Source: Brevibacterium sp. CS2 (GTDB lineage: Bacteria > Actinomycetota > Actinomycetes > Actinomycetales > Brevibacteriaceae). Taken from it: a stretch of DNA of 64,000 bases. Numbering within the stretch: the first letter of the stretch is position 1; the number at the start of each line of letters is the position of its first letter. This document shows positions 34,423 to 42,661 of the stretch, piece by piece. Below the pieces are notes generated by a model. The model did no database searches. It worked only from the letters and a program-made list of their open reading frames with translations, and had not been told where the DNA came from. The stretch is from the NCBI RefSeq assembly GCF_005280295.1, contig NZ_CP040020.1, positions 2,480,001 to 2,544,000 on the forward strand, in the 5' to 3' direction. The translations under genes and the position numbers were made by a program.

Positions 34423-34445
34423 GTTACGTACACAGTGTACGTAAC
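34423..34445. promoter_or_regulatory. TetR operator 2 (VOC-proximal)
   Basis: Perfect 11-bp inverted repeat GTTACGTACAC / GTGTACGTAAC around a central A at 34434, exactly 31 bp (three helical turns) from operator 1. It lies 65 bp before the VOC gene. Confidence 0.85.
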
Positions 34446-34509
34446 ACCGGCGCATCCGTCACCGGATCCTCCGGTCCACCCGACCCCGCATCCCCGCGAG
34501 GAGACCCTC

Positions 34510-34911
34510 ATGACCGTCACCGGCTGCTACCCAGTCCTCATGACCCCCGATGTCGCCCGGACGGCGGCCTTCTACCGGGAGGTGCTCGGCTTCACCCCGA
34601 CGTTCGCCGCGGACTGGTACGTGAGCATGCGGCTCGGCGACCACGAGCTCGCCGTGCTCCGCTTCGACCACCCCACCGTTCCCGAACCCTTCCGGGCGGT
34701 CCCGCGCGGCATCATCGTCAACATCGAGGTCGACGACGTCGACGCCGTGCACGAGCGCCTGACACGGGAGCACGGGCTCACCCCGGTCCTCCCACTGCGC
34801 GACGAGGACTTCGGTCAGCGGCACTTCATCGTCGCCGGCCCGGACGAGGTGCTCGTCGACATCATCCAGCCCATCGAGCCGAGCCCGGAGTTCGCCGCCG
34901 CCTTCGCCTAG
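34510..34911 (+). CDS. VOC family (glyoxalase/bleomycin-resistance/dioxygenase fold) protein
   Basis: The 133-residue protein has the paired beta-alpha-beta-beta-beta modules of the vicinal oxygen chelate fold: [20 protein letters not shown] in the first and [20 protein letters not shown] in the second, ending [16 protein letters not shown]. The usual metal ligands (His/Glu) are only partly visible, so it could bind a small molecule rather than catalyse. It is controlled by the divergent TetR (two operators), which suggests response to a toxic compound. Start ATG is preceded by CGAGGAGACC. Confidence 0.85.
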   Translation: MTVTGCYPVLMTPDVARTAAFYREVLGFTPTFAADWYVSMRLGDHELAVLRFDHPTVPEPFRAVPRGIIVNIEVDDVDAVHERLTREHGLTPVLPLRDEDFGQRHFIVAGPDEVLVDIIQPIEPSPEFAAAFA

Positions 34912-34936
34912 AGCACGCCGCCTTCACCTAGAGCGC
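34897..34936. repeat. 20-bp tandem duplication at the VOC/phosphatase gene ends
   Basis: Two adjacent 20-bp units, GCCGCCTTCGCCTAGAGCAC and GCCGCCTTCACCTAGAGCGC, differ at two positions. The first contains the VOC stop codon TAG; the second contains the reverse-strand stop of the next gene. This looks like a recent local duplication. Confidence 0.75.
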
Positions 34937-35725
34937 GATCCCCTCGGCGGGGAGGCCGGCGCGCTGCAGGATGAACTCGATGAGCGGCAGATAGAGCTGC
35001 GGCTCGATGTCGTCGTCGAGCGGGACGACGACCTCGACCTGGCCCTGCGCCTCGGCGACGAACAGGGCCGGATCGTTGCAGTCGGCGAAGCCGATCGCAC
35101 GCAGGCCCCGCCCGCCGGCGTACCCGGCCCAGCCGTGGTCGGCGACGACGAGGTCCGGCGGTGCCTCGCCGCGGCGGCTGAGCTCGGCCAGCAGATGCGC
35201 CACCGGTTCGGGCGAGTGGGTGTGCGGTACGCCGCCGTGCTGGTGCCAGACCCATACCCCGCCGAGGTGCCGGACGTCTCCCCCATCGGTGTCGACGGTG
35301 ATCGGTCCGGTGGCGCGAACGACCTCGGCCCCGGCGGCCTCCGCGGCCCGGGCGAAGGCCTGGTGGACGGGCACCATGCCGGCCGGGTGTCCGGAGCCGA
35401 AGAGGATCCGCCCGCCGCCGCGCGCGACCTCGCCGAGCACCGCCGCGAAGCGCGCGGAGGCCGCGAGGCACAGTGCGGTCGAGATCGTGTCCTGACCGGC
35501 GGTGTGCGCCCGATCTGCGGAGATCCCGACCCGGTCGACCATGAGGTCGAAGACCGCGTCGTAGTCCCAGTCGCGGGTGAGCGGCACGCCGAAGTGGAAG
35601 TGCGTCTCCTGGTCGAGGAACCGCTGGATGTGGGACAGGTTGCCCTCGCGCGGCGTGCCGACCTCCCCGGTGATCCGAGCGGCCTCGAGGGCGCGGGTGA
35701 GGTCGGCGGTGGGATCAGCGGTCAC
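34928..35725 (-). CDS. conserved actinobacterial phosphatase-like protein
   Basis: I recognise this 265-residue protein only as a conserved actinobacterial family sometimes labelled phosphatase. It contains LVVADHGWAGYAGG and GRILFGSGHPAGMVPVHQAF, with many conserved His/Asp (GVWVWHQHGGVPHTHSPEP) that could bind metal, and a C-terminal DDDIEPQLYLPLIEFIL. No signal peptide. The GTG start overlaps the end of the RNA methyltransferase gene by 11 bases, so the two are cotranscribed. Function is open. Confidence 0.6.
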   Translation of the reverse strand: MTADPTADLTRALEAARITGEVGTPREGNLSHIQRFLDQETHFHFGVPLTRDWDYDAVFDLMVDRVGISADRAHTAGQDTISTALCLAASARFAAVLGEVARGGGRILFGSGHPAGMVPVHQAFARAAEAAGAEVVRATGPITVDTDGGDVRHLGGVWVWHQHGGVPHTHSPEPVAHLLAELSRRGEAPPDLVVADHGWAGYAGGRGLRAIGFADCNDPALFVAEAQGQVEVVVPLDDDIEPQLYLPLIEFILQRAGLPAEGIAL

Positions 35726-36632
35726 GATCGTCTCCGGTGGTCACGAGGTCGGGGTCGTCCGGCTGCAGGGCGTAGCAGGCGACCGCGGTCGCGGCGGCGA
35801 CATTGAGGGAGTCGACGCCGTGGCCCATGGGGATGAGGACGGTCGAGTTCGCCGCGGTGATCGTCCTGCGCTGCAGGCCGTCGCCCTCGGTGCCCATGAT
35901 GAGCGCGGTGCGCGCAGGTGCCCGGGCGGCGAACTCGCGCAGCGGCACCGAGTCGTCCTCGAGCGCGAGCGCGGCGGTGTGGAAGCCGAGCTCGTGGAGC
36001 CGGTCGATGTCGGCCGGCCAGGAGTCGAGACGCGTCCACGGGACCTGGAACACCGTGCCCATCGACACGCGGATCGCCCGCCGGTAGAGCGGGTCGGCGC
36101 TGCGCGGGGTGATGAGCACCGCGTCGACGCCCAGGCCTGCCGCGGAGCGGAAGATCGCCCCGAGGTTCGTGTGGTCGACGACGTCCTCGACGACGACGAC
36201 CCGGCGGGCGCCGGCGAGCACCTCGGGCAGCGCGGGGAGCACCGGCCGGTGCATCGCGGCGAGCGCGCCCCGGTGGAGGTGGTAGCCGGTGAGCTCCTCG
36301 ACGACGGCGTCCTCGCCGATGAGCACCGGCGCGTCCGTCCCGGCGATGATCTCGGTGAGCGCGGCGAACCACTTGCGGGTCATGAGGAAGGAGCGCGGCA
36401 CGTGGCCGGCGGCGATCGCGCGCTCGATGATCTTCGAGCTCTCCGCGATGAAGAGGCCCCGCTCGGGCTCGCGCAGGGTGCGCAGCCGCACGTCGGTGAG
36501 CCGGGTGTAGTCGGCGACCGCGGGGTCGTCGGCGGAGGTGAAGAAGCGGATCCGTGCGGCGGCGATGCCCGCGGACTCCGCGAGCGCGAGGATCTGCGCG
36601 TCGGTGAGCGCCGGCTTGCGCGGGGTGTTCAT
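35715..36632 (-). CDS. TrmH/SpoU-family RNA methyltransferase
   Basis: The 305-residue protein has an N-terminal L30e-like substrate domain (residues 40-140, including FIAESSKIIERAIAAGH) and a C-terminal SPOUT domain with DHTNLGAIFRSAAGLGVDAV (motif 1), LIMGTEGDGLQ (motif 2) and IPMGHGVDSLNVAAATAVA (motif 3). It transfers methyl from SAM to a ribose 2'-OH in rRNA or tRNA; the target cannot be named. It lies seven bases after the TSUP gene and overlaps the next gene. Confidence 0.9.
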   Translation of the reverse strand: MNTPRKPALTDAQILALAESAGIAAARIRFFTSADDPAVADYTRLTDVRLRTLREPERGLFIAESSKIIERAIAAGHVPRSFLMTRKWFAALTEIIAGTDAPVLIGEDAVVEELTGYHLHRGALAAMHRPVLPALPEVLAGARRVVVVEDVVDHTNLGAIFRSAAGLGVDAVLITPRSADPLYRRAIRVSMGTVFQVPWTRLDSWPADIDRLHELGFHTAALALEDDSVPLREFAARAPARTALIMGTEGDGLQRRTITAANSTVLIPMGHGVDSLNVAAATAVACYALQPDDPDLVTTGDDRDR

Positions 36633-36639
36633 CCGCCGC

Positions 36640-37533
36640 TCACATCTGCAGGATGCGCCACAGCGCGACGAGGCCGAGCACGACGATGATCGCGCGGAGC
36701 AGCACCGGGCTGAACCGGCGCCCGATGCGCGCCCCGAAGTACCCGCCGATGAGCGAGCCGATCGCGATGAGGAGCACGGCGAGCCAGTCGATCCGGTCGA
36801 AGCCGACGATGATGTACACCGCGGCGGCCACCGTGTTCACCGCGAGGACGAGGACGTTCTTCGCGCCGTTGAGGCGCTGCAGCGGCTCCGGCAGCAGGAG
36901 GCCGAGGAGCGCGATGAGGATGATGCCCTGCGCGGCGGCGAAGTAGCCGCCGTAGATCGCGGTGAGGAACACCGCGAGGACGACGGCGAGCATCCGGCCG
37001 GTCGACAGCGCCGGCGGGCCCGGCACCGTGCCCGGCGCCGCACCGGACTCCGCATCGGAGCCTGCCGGCACCTCGGCGTCAGCCCGTACTACCACCGGCC
37101 TCCCCGACCGTCTCCCCGCCTCCCCGCGGGCGTCGGCGCGCATCGCCTTGCGCTTCTTGAGGTAGCGCTGGAGCGCCGGCTGCCCGACGACGAGCAGGAG
37201 CGCGAACACGAGGAGCACCGGGACGATGGTGATGAAGGCGTCCTCGGGCAGGGTGAGCAGCAGGTAGGCGCCGAGCAGCGCGCCGGCGAGGGAGGCGGGC
37301 AGGAGCTGGAGCAGCCGCCTGCCCTGGCCGCGGAGCTCCTCGCGGTAGCCGAAGGAGGAGGCGATGTTGCCGGGGATGAGGCCCACGGCGTTGCTCATCG
37401 TCGCCGTCACCGGCGGCACGCCGAAGGCGACGAGTGCCGGGAAGGTGATGAGGGTGCCCGAGCCGACGATCGCGTTGATCGTGCCCGCACCGAGTCCGGC
37501 GAGCAGCACGAGGGCCGCTTCGAGGACGGTCAT
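36640..37533 (-). CDS. TSUP family (TauE/SafE-like) membrane transporter
   Basis: The 297-residue protein has about eight hydrophobic segments in two halves. The first half carries LAGLGAGTINAIVGSGTLIT, FPALVAFGVPPVTATMSNAV; the second repeats IYGGYFAAAQGIILIALLGL and LNGAKNVLVLAVNTVAA, the duplicated TSUP motif. A polar loop rich in Arg/Ala (about residues 125-170) joins them. These proteins export sulfite, sulfonates or related anions in some bacteria; substrate is not known here. The ATG at 37533 lies 11 bases after the ABC ATPase stop. Confidence 0.9.
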   Translation of the reverse strand: MTVLEAALVLLAGLGAGTINAIVGSGTLITFPALVAFGVPPVTATMSNAVGLIPGNIASSFGYREELRGQGRRLLQLLPASLAGALLGAYLLLTLPEDAFITIVPVLLVFALLLVVGQPALQRYLKKRKAMRADARGEAGRRSGRPVVVRADAEVPAGSDAESGAAPGTVPGPPALSTGRMLAVVLAVFLTAIYGGYFAAAQGIILIALLGLLLPEPLQRLNGAKNVLVLAVNTVAAAVYIIVGFDRIDWLAVLLIAIGSLIGGYFGARIGRRFSPVLLRAIIVVLGLVALWRILQM

Positions 37534-37544
37534 GCAGCAGCCAT

Positions 37545-38330
37545 TCAGCCGCGCGCCCGCGCGTGGTAGCGCCCGCCCTCGCGCCCGAGGGTGACCTCGG
37601 TGCCGAAGGTGGTGCTGAGGTTCTCCGAGGTCAGCGTCGAGTCGATCGCGCCGGCCGCCACCGCCGCGCCGTCCTTGAGGAGGAGGGCGTGGGTGACGCC
37701 GGTGGGGATCTCCTCGACGTGGTGGGTGACCATGACCGTCGTCGGCGCGTACTTCCCGTCGAGGATCTCGCCGAGCGCCTGGAGGAGCTCCTCGCGCCCG
37801 CCGAGGTCGAGGCCGGAGGCCGGTTCGTCGAGGAGCAGGAGCTCGGGATCGGTCATGAGGGAGCGGGCGATCTGAACGCGCTTGCGCTCGCCCTCGGACA
37901 GGCTGCCGAAGGGCCGGTCGGCGAAGCGTTCGACGGCGAAGGCGGAGAGGAGATCGCGCGCCCGGTCGAGATCGAGCTCGTCGTACTCCTCGCGCCACCG
38001 GCCGAGCACGCCGTAGGCGGCGGTGAGGATGATGTCGGTGACCTTCTCCGAGCCGGGGATCCGGGCGGCCAGCGCCGAGGAGGTGTAGCCGATGCGCGGG
38101 CGCAGCTCGAACACGTCGACCCGGCCGAGGCGCTCCCCGAGGATGTCGACCCGGCCCGAGGTCGGGTGCATGCGCCCGGCGGCGAGCTCGAGGAAGGTCG
38201 TCTTGCCGGCGCCGTTGGGGCCGAGCACCACCCAGTGCTGCCCCTCGGAGACCTCGAGGGACAGTCCGCTGAGCAGGAAGTTCGTCCCCCGCCGGACGTG
38301 GACGTCTGCAAATTCCAGCACATCGCTCAT
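37545..38330 (-). CDS. ABC transporter ATP-binding protein (stand-alone)
   Basis: The 261-residue ATPase has Walker A LGPNGAGKTTFLELAAGR, signature SLSEGERKRVQIARSLMTD, Walker B LLLLDEPASGLDLGG and switch histidine VMVTHHVEEIP. No permease is adjacent: the next gene is a TSUP carrier. The IGYTSSALAARIPGSEKVTD segment is typical of the ModF-like or YheS-unrelated soluble group of actinobacteria. A TAGAGT box (38338-38343) seven bases before the ATG lies in a palindrome shared with the divergent gene. It probably heads an operon with TSUP, the methyltransferase and the phosphatase-like gene. Confidence 0.85.
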   Translation of the reverse strand: MSDVLEFADVHVRRGTNFLLSGLSLEVSEGQHWVVLGPNGAGKTTFLELAAGRMHPTSGRVDILGERLGRVDVFELRPRIGYTSSALAARIPGSEKVTDIILTAAYGVLGRWREEYDELDLDRARDLLSAFAVERFADRPFGSLSEGERKRVQIARSLMTDPELLLLDEPASGLDLGGREELLQALGEILDGKYAPTTVMVTHHVEEIPTGVTHALLLKDGAAVAAGAIDSTLTSENLSTTFGTEVTLGREGGRYHARARG

Positions 38331-38339
38331 AGTGCAGAC

Positions 38340-38362
38340 TCTAGCGCACACGGTGCGCTAGA
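38340..38362. promoter_or_regulatory. palindrome holding two divergent leaderless -10 boxes
   Basis: TCTAGCGCAC-ACG-GTGCGCTAGA has perfect 10-bp arms and fills the 41-bp gap between the ABC ATPase and the gene at 38372. Each arm contributes to a TAGA-type -10 (TAGAGT minus strand, TAGATT plus strand), each seven bases from its start codon. It is either a symmetric promoter pair or an operator, or both. Confidence 0.7.
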
Positions 38363-38371
38363 TTGTGGCGG

Positions 38372-39127
38372 ATGGACACCGCACTGGCGACCCTCCTCAC
38401 CTCGCTCACGGTCGATGCCGCGCTCGCCGGTCGGCTCTCCCCCGATGACTGCGCGCAGGTGCTGCTCGACGCCGGGATGCCCGTTCCGCTCGTCCTCGAG
38501 GACGCCGTCTACGACTCCGACCCGCCGACCGGCCTGCTGCTCCTCCTCCCGGCCCTGCGCGCCCGCCGGGTCGACCGGCTGCGCCTGGCGCTGCTCCACC
38601 CGACCTTCCCGTCCACGGTGCCGCGGGTGGAGAAGTCCGCGCGCCGCACCCTCGCCCGCGCCACCGCGGTCGCCGTCACCGAATCGTCCGGCGTGTCCGA
38701 TGCGGTGCTCGTCCTCGACGGGGAGGCCAACCTCCGGGTGCTCGCGTGCGCCCGGGTGCCCTACGCCCCGCTCGACGTCCGCAGCGTGCCCGAGGCGGCC
38801 CGCACCCTGCGCGAGACCGTGATGGAGGGTCTCGCCCTCGTCGAGGCGCTCGGCGACGGCGTCCCGGCGGAGATGCGCAACCTCCAGTGGCGGGACTGGC
38901 AGGCGGACATGAGCGCGGCCGCCCCGCGCGCCGAGCTCACCGTTCTGCTCGCCCGGCCCGAGCAGGCCCCGCTGCTCCATGCCGCACTCGACATCCATCA
39001 CGCGATGTCGCCCGTCCTGGCGCCTGCGACCGTGGGGCCCGCGGAGTTCGGCGACATGCTCGCCCGCCTCCACCGCGCGGCGGCCGCCGTGGTCACCGCG
39101 GTGAGCCGCGACAACGGGATCGGGTGA
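38372..39127 (+). CDS. conserved hypothetical protein
   Basis: I do not recognise this 251-residue, Ala/Leu-rich soluble protein. It has no signal peptide, membrane segment or known motif; predicted strands and helices alternate (SPDDCAQVLLDAGMPVPLVL, then RVDRLRLALLHPTF, and LTVLLARPEQAPLLHAALD). ATG at 38372 is seven bases after TAGATT, so translation is probably leaderless. The gene lies 51 bp before serB on the same strand, but serB has its own TAGAAT box, so the two need not share a transcript. Confidence 0.75.
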   Translation: MDTALATLLTSLTVDAALAGRLSPDDCAQVLLDAGMPVPLVLEDAVYDSDPPTGLLLLLPALRARRVDRLRLALLHPTFPSTVPRVEKSARRTLARATAVAVTESSGVSDAVLVLDGEANLRVLACARVPYAPLDVRSVPEAARTLRETVMEGLALVEALGDGVPAEMRNLQWRDWQADMSAAAPRAELTVLLARPEQAPLLHAALDIHHAMSPVLAPATVGPAEFGDMLARLHRAAAAVVTAVSRDNGIG

Positions 39128-39178
39128 CACGCGACTGCAGGGGAACCGTTCGGCCGGCGACTCCGTAGAATCGCTGTC

Positions 39179-39976
39179 ATGCACAGGATCAGCCTCATCC
39201 ACCCCGCCGGCGCCGACTGGACCGTGAGCTCGCGCCTCGTCGATGCCGGTGGTCTGGAGACCATCGTCGCCGCCGAGTCCGCCGCCCACCCGGATGCGGA
39301 CGTGTTCGTCGTGCCCGAGGCGCTGAGTGAGGCCCCGCCGCAGCTCGTCCTCATGGACGTCGACTCGACCTTCCTCAACGAGGAGGTCATCGAGCTCATC
39401 GCCGAGCACGCCGGGGTCCGCGAGGAGGTCGCCCGGATCACCGACGAGGCGATGCGCGGGGAGCTCGACTTCGCCGCGAGCCTGCGCGCGCGGGTCGCCG
39501 CGCTCGCCGGGCTCCCGGAGTCCGTGCTCGCCGAGGTGCGCGAGCAGGTCACGCTGACCGCGGGCGTGCCGGAGCTCGTCGCCGCGGTGCAGGGCGCCGG
39601 CGGGGTGGTCGCGCTCGTGTCCGGTGGGTTCGCCGAAGTCGTCGTGCCGGTCGCGGCGGAGCTCGGGATCGCCGAGGTGCTCGCGAACCGGCTCGCGGTG
39701 CGCGACGGCCTGCTCAGCGGTGAGGTCGACGGTCCGATCATCGACCGGCGGGCGAAGGCCGACCAGCTACGCGTGCTGTGCGAGCGGCTCGACATCGATC
39801 CGGCGCGCACCGTGGCGATCGGCGACGGGGCGAACGACGCGGAGATGGTCGAGGCCGCCGGCTTCGGGATCGCGTTCTGCGCCAAGCCGGCGCTCGCCGA
39901 GGTCGCCGACGCCGCACTCACCGTGCGGCGGATGGATGCCGTGTGGGCCGCGCTGACCGGGGAGCCGATCGGCTGA
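39179..39976 (+). CDS. serB: phosphoserine phosphatase SerB
   Basis: The 265-residue HAD-family enzyme performs the last step of serine synthesis. After an N-terminal region of 60 residues come LVLMDVDSTFLNEEVIELIA (motif I, DxDST), VALVSGGFAEVVVPVAAELG (motif II), LAVRDGLLSGEV (family segment), and AIGDGANDAEMVEAAGFGIA (motif III, GDGAND) with FCAKPAL. The N-terminal part is shorter than two ACT domains. A TAGAAT box (39166-39171) is seven bases before the ATG. It is convergent with the sixA pseudogene. Confidence 0.93.
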   Translation: MHRISLIHPAGADWTVSSRLVDAGGLETIVAAESAAHPDADVFVVPEALSEAPPQLVLMDVDSTFLNEEVIELIAEHAGVREEVARITDEAMRGELDFAASLRARVAALAGLPESVLAEVREQVTLTAGVPELVAAVQGAGGVVALVSGGFAEVVVPVAAELGIAEVLANRLAVRDGLLSGEVDGPIIDRRAKADQLRVLCERLDIDPARTVAIGDGANDAEMVEAAGFGIAFCAKPALAEVADAALTVRRMDAVWAALTGEPIG

Positions 39977-39997
39977 CGGCCGGGGCCGGTGCGCCGG

Positions 39998-40467
39998 TCA
40001 GTCCTTGAAGTTCCGGATCTCCGGCGGCGGATAGTCTCCGGGGGCCAGTCCCCAGCGCGGGAGGTCGAAGACCGCGATCGAGCTCGGGCGGAAGCGCCGC
40101 GGCACCCCGAGCGCGGGGCACAGGTGTCCGATGACGGCGCTCACCGTCGGCTCGTGCCCGACGATGTACGCCCCGGTCGCCGATTCCGGGATCGAGTCGA
40201 TGACCTCGAGCCAGGCGTCGATGTCGGCCTCGTAGAGCGCCCGGTCGGCGTGGAGCACCGGCGCGTCCGCGAGGGCGCGGGCGACGGCCTCGCCGGTCTG
40301 CACGGTGCGCAGCGCGGCGGAGGCGACGAGGTGCGTGAGCGGGTACCGGGTGAGGTGCTCGCCCGCCGCGGCCGCCTCGGCGAAGCCCGCCGCGGTGAGC
40401 GGCCGATCGAAGTCGGCCACCGGGGGGGCGCGGCGGTGGCGTGGCGGGCGAGCACCAAGAGGGGCAC
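39998..40467 (-). pseudogene. SixA-type histidine phosphatase, frameshifted at a C7 run
   Basis: From a GTG at 40467 the frame gives VPLLVLARHATAAPP, the family start with the catalytic RHA motif. After a run of seven C (40422-40428 on the plus strand as G7) the expected continuation DFDRPLTAAGFAEAAAAGEH is in another frame, running to 39998 with the second histidine in YIVGHEPTVSAVIG. Adding one C restores a full 157-residue SixA-like protein. A GTG at 40420 could restart translation but without the catalytic RHA. SixA enzymes act on phosphohistidine proteins. It follows fabI in the fabG-fabI operon. Confidence 0.8.
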
Positions 40468-40472
40468 GGGTG

Positions 40473-41231
40473 TCAGGCCCCGGTGGCGTGGAGCCCGCCG
40501 TCGACGTGGACCATCTCGCCCGTCGTCGCCGGGAACCAGTCGGAGAGCAGGGCGACGATCGCCTTGCCGGCCGGCTCGGTGTCCGTCTGCTCCCAGCCGA
40601 GCGGGGCGCGGGTGCCCCACACGTCCTCGAACGCGTCGAAGCCGGGGATCGACTTCGCGGCGGTCGTCTTGAGCGGGCCGGCGGAGACGAGGTTGACGCG
40701 GATGCCGTCGCCGCCGAGGTACTTCGCGAGGTAGCGCGAGGTCGACTCGAGCGCGGCCTTCGCCACGCCCATCCAGTCGTAGGCCGGCCAGGCGACGGTC
40801 GCGTCGAAGGTCAGGCCGACGACGCCGGCGCCGCGGTTGAGCACCGGGCGGGCTGCGACGGTGATCGCCTTGAGCGAGTACGCGGAGACGTGGACGGCGT
40901 TCGACACCGATTCGAAGGGGGTGTCGAGGAAGACCCCGCCGAGCGCGTCCTTCGGGGCGAAGGCGATCGCGTGGACGATCCCGTCGATGTTTCCGCCGAG
41001 CCGCTCGGGCAGCGCGGCGAGGTCGTCCTCGTTCGTCGCGTCGAGCTCGATGACCTGCGCGGGCTGCGGCAGCCGCTCGGCGATGACCGAGGTGATCTTC
41101 ATCTGCCGGCCGAACGAGGAGAGGATGACCTCAGCCCCCTGCTCCTGGGCCAGGCGGGCGGCCGCGAAGGCGATCGAGGCCTCCGTGAGCACGCCGGTGA
41201 CGAGGATGCGCTTGCCGTCGAGAATTCCCAT
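40473..41231 (-). CDS. fabI: enoyl-ACP reductase FabI/InhA-like
   Basis: The 252-residue SDR-fold enzyme reduces trans-2-enoyl-ACP in FASII. It matches InhA closely in pattern: LDGKRILVTGVLTEASIAFA, ARLAQEQGAEVIL, ISAYS-like HVSAYSLKAITVAA, the catalytic Y-x6-K of AYDWMGVAKAALES, and ALLSDWFPATTGEMVHVDGG. The start ATG gives MGILDGKRI. It lies 58 bp after fabG, an arrangement like mycobacterial mabA-inhA. InhA homologues are targets of isoniazid adduct and triclosan. Confidence 0.94.
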   Translation of the reverse strand: MGILDGKRILVTGVLTEASIAFAAARLAQEQGAEVILSSFGRQMKITSVIAERLPQPAQVIELDATNEDDLAALPERLGGNIDGIVHAIAFAPKDALGGVFLDTPFESVSNAVHVSAYSLKAITVAARPVLNRGAGVVGLTFDATVAWPAYDWMGVAKAALESTSRYLAKYLGGDGIRVNLVSAGPLKTTAAKSIPGFDAFEDVWGTRAPLGWEQTDTEPAGKAIVALLSDWFPATTGEMVHVDGGLHATGA

Positions 41232-41289
41232 GATGTTGTCTTCCTCTCGCGTGGAGTACGCGGTGTGCGTGTGGACTCGGTGTGCGGTG

Positions 41290-42000
41290 TCAGTGTCCCA
41301 TGCCCAGGCCGCCGTCGACCGGGATGACGGCGCCGGAGATGTAGGAGGCCTCGTCCGAGGCGATCCAGCGGACCACGGCGGCGACCTCCTCGGCCTCGGC
41401 GAAGCGTTTGGCGGGGATCGTCGCGAGGTATTCCTTCTGCTGCTTCTCCGGCAGCTCATCGGTCATCTCGGTGCGGACGAACCCGGGGGCGACGACGTTC
41501 GCGGTGATTCCGCGGGCGCCGACCTCGCGGGTGATCGAGCGGGCGAGGCCGACGAGTCCGGCCTTCGAGGACGAGTAGTTCGCCTGGCCGGCGACGCCGT
41601 AGAGCCCGGACACCGAGGAGATGAGCACGATGCGGCCCTTCTTCGCCCGGATCATCCCGGTGATCGCGCGCTTGACGGTGCGGAAGGCGCCGCCGAGGTT
41701 CGTGTCGATCACGGCGTCGAAGTCCTCGTCGGACATCCGCATGAGGAGGGTGTCGCGGGTGATCCCGGCGTTCGCGACGACGACCTCGACCGGGCCGAGC
41801 TCCCCCTCGATCCGCGTGAACGCGGCGTCGAGGGAGTCCGGGTCGGTGACGTCGGCGGACACCGCCAGCGCGCCGTCGGGGGCGTCGCCGTTCCGCGAGG
41901 TCACGGCCACCTTCTCACCGGCGGCGAGGAACGCCTCGGCGATCTTCCGCCCGATCCCCCGGTTGCCACCGGTGACGAGTACTACGCGCGAATCCGACAC
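41290..42000 (-). CDS. fabG: 3-oxoacyl-ACP reductase FabG (MabA-like)
   Basis: The 236-residue classical SDR has VVLVTGGNRGIGRKIAEAFL (cofactor loop), VVANAGITRDTLLMRM, the SSVSGLYGVAGQANYSSSKAG segment with Ser and YxxxK, and APGFVRTEMTDELPEKQ. It reduces 3-oxoacyl-ACP with NADPH. I place the start at a GTG (VSDSRVVLV) preceded by AAGGAGAGCGACA; an upstream in-frame ATG adds 18 unrelated Arg-rich residues. Together with fabI it makes two of the four elongation steps. This is the short FabG, different from the long one at 13980-15368. Confidence 0.94.
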   Translation of the reverse strand: MSDSRVVLVTGGNRGIGRKIAEAFLAAGEKVAVTSRNGDAPDGALAVSADVTDPDSLDAAFTRIEGELGPVEVVVANAGITRDTLLMRMSDEDFDAVIDTNLGGAFRTVKRAITGMIRAKKGRIVLISSVSGLYGVAGQANYSSSKAGLVGLARSITREVGARGITANVVAPGFVRTEMTDELPEKQQKEYLATIPAKRFAEAEEVAAVVRWIASDEASYISGAVIPVDGGLGMGH

Positions 42001-42163
42001 TGTCGCTCTCCTTGTTCGCCGACTGCTGCAGGCCGCCCGAGGGCGGGTCTCCAACCTAACGCACCTGCGCGCTCCATGAGTACGCCGCCGACAATCGGGG
42101 AGTATGCTTTTGTAGCCAGGAGCACGCGCGCGCGTGCCTCACCCCCCCGAGTGCTGGAAGGCC

Positions 42164-42661
42164 ATGGCCCACAGGACGCACGCCCAACGGATCACCGAGG
42201 CCGAGGTGTCCCATGAGCAGGACATCCACACGCGGACCGTGCGATACCTCATCTCGATGGGGATCCGCATGCTCTGCTTCCTCCTCGCGGTCCTCACCCC
42301 GAGCCCCTGGCGGTGGTTCTTCGCCGCCGGCGCGATCGTGCTGCCGTGGGTCGCGGTGCTCATCGCGAATGCGGCGCGCGCCCGCGGCACCGAATCCGGC
42401 GGCGCGGTCATCGACTCCGCTCCGCTCGAGGCGCTGGCTCCGGGGCCCGTGGATGGCCCCCGGTCAGGCACCGCTGATGCCGGAGCCGGGTCCGAGGCGA
42501 CCGCCGCGCCCCCGCCCACCGCGGCGACCGCCGCGGACGGGGTGTACGACGGGGAGATCATCGATGGCGAGGTCATCGACGGCGACACCGGCAGCGCCCC
42601 TGATGACGGGGGCCCCGACGCCGGGCGATACGGTGGGACAGGAGAGGGGAACGGAGGATGA
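42164..42661 (+). CDS. DUF3099 family membrane protein
   Basis: The 165-residue protein starts AHRTHAQRITEAEVSHEQDI, typical of actinobacterial DUF3099, followed by two transmembrane helices (MLCFLLAVLTPSPWRWFFAA, then GAIVLPWVAVLIANAARA). The C-terminal 80 residues are low-complexity and acidic with repeats of the type DGEIIDGEVIDGD. Function unknown; the gene commonly lies near cytochrome-oxidase assembly genes. A TATGCT box is near 42105. Its TGA overlaps the ATG of the next small gene by three bases (ATGA), so the trio with SURF1 is one operon. Confidence 0.85.
   Translation: MAHRTHAQRITEAEVSHEQDIHTRTVRYLISMGIRMLCFLLAVLTPSPWRWFFAAGAIVLPWVAVLIANAARARGTESGGAVIDSAPLEALAPGPVDGPRSGTADAGAGSEATAAPPPTAATAADGVYDGEIIDGEVIDGDTGSAPDDGGPDAGRYGGTGEGNGG

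Noticed and set aside
40141..40620. Separate gene for the 159-codon open frame overlapping sixA and the end of fabI
   Set aside because: Its upstream part is the fabI shadow, and only the short RHATAAPP stretch is meaningful, as the 5' end of the frameshifted sixA.
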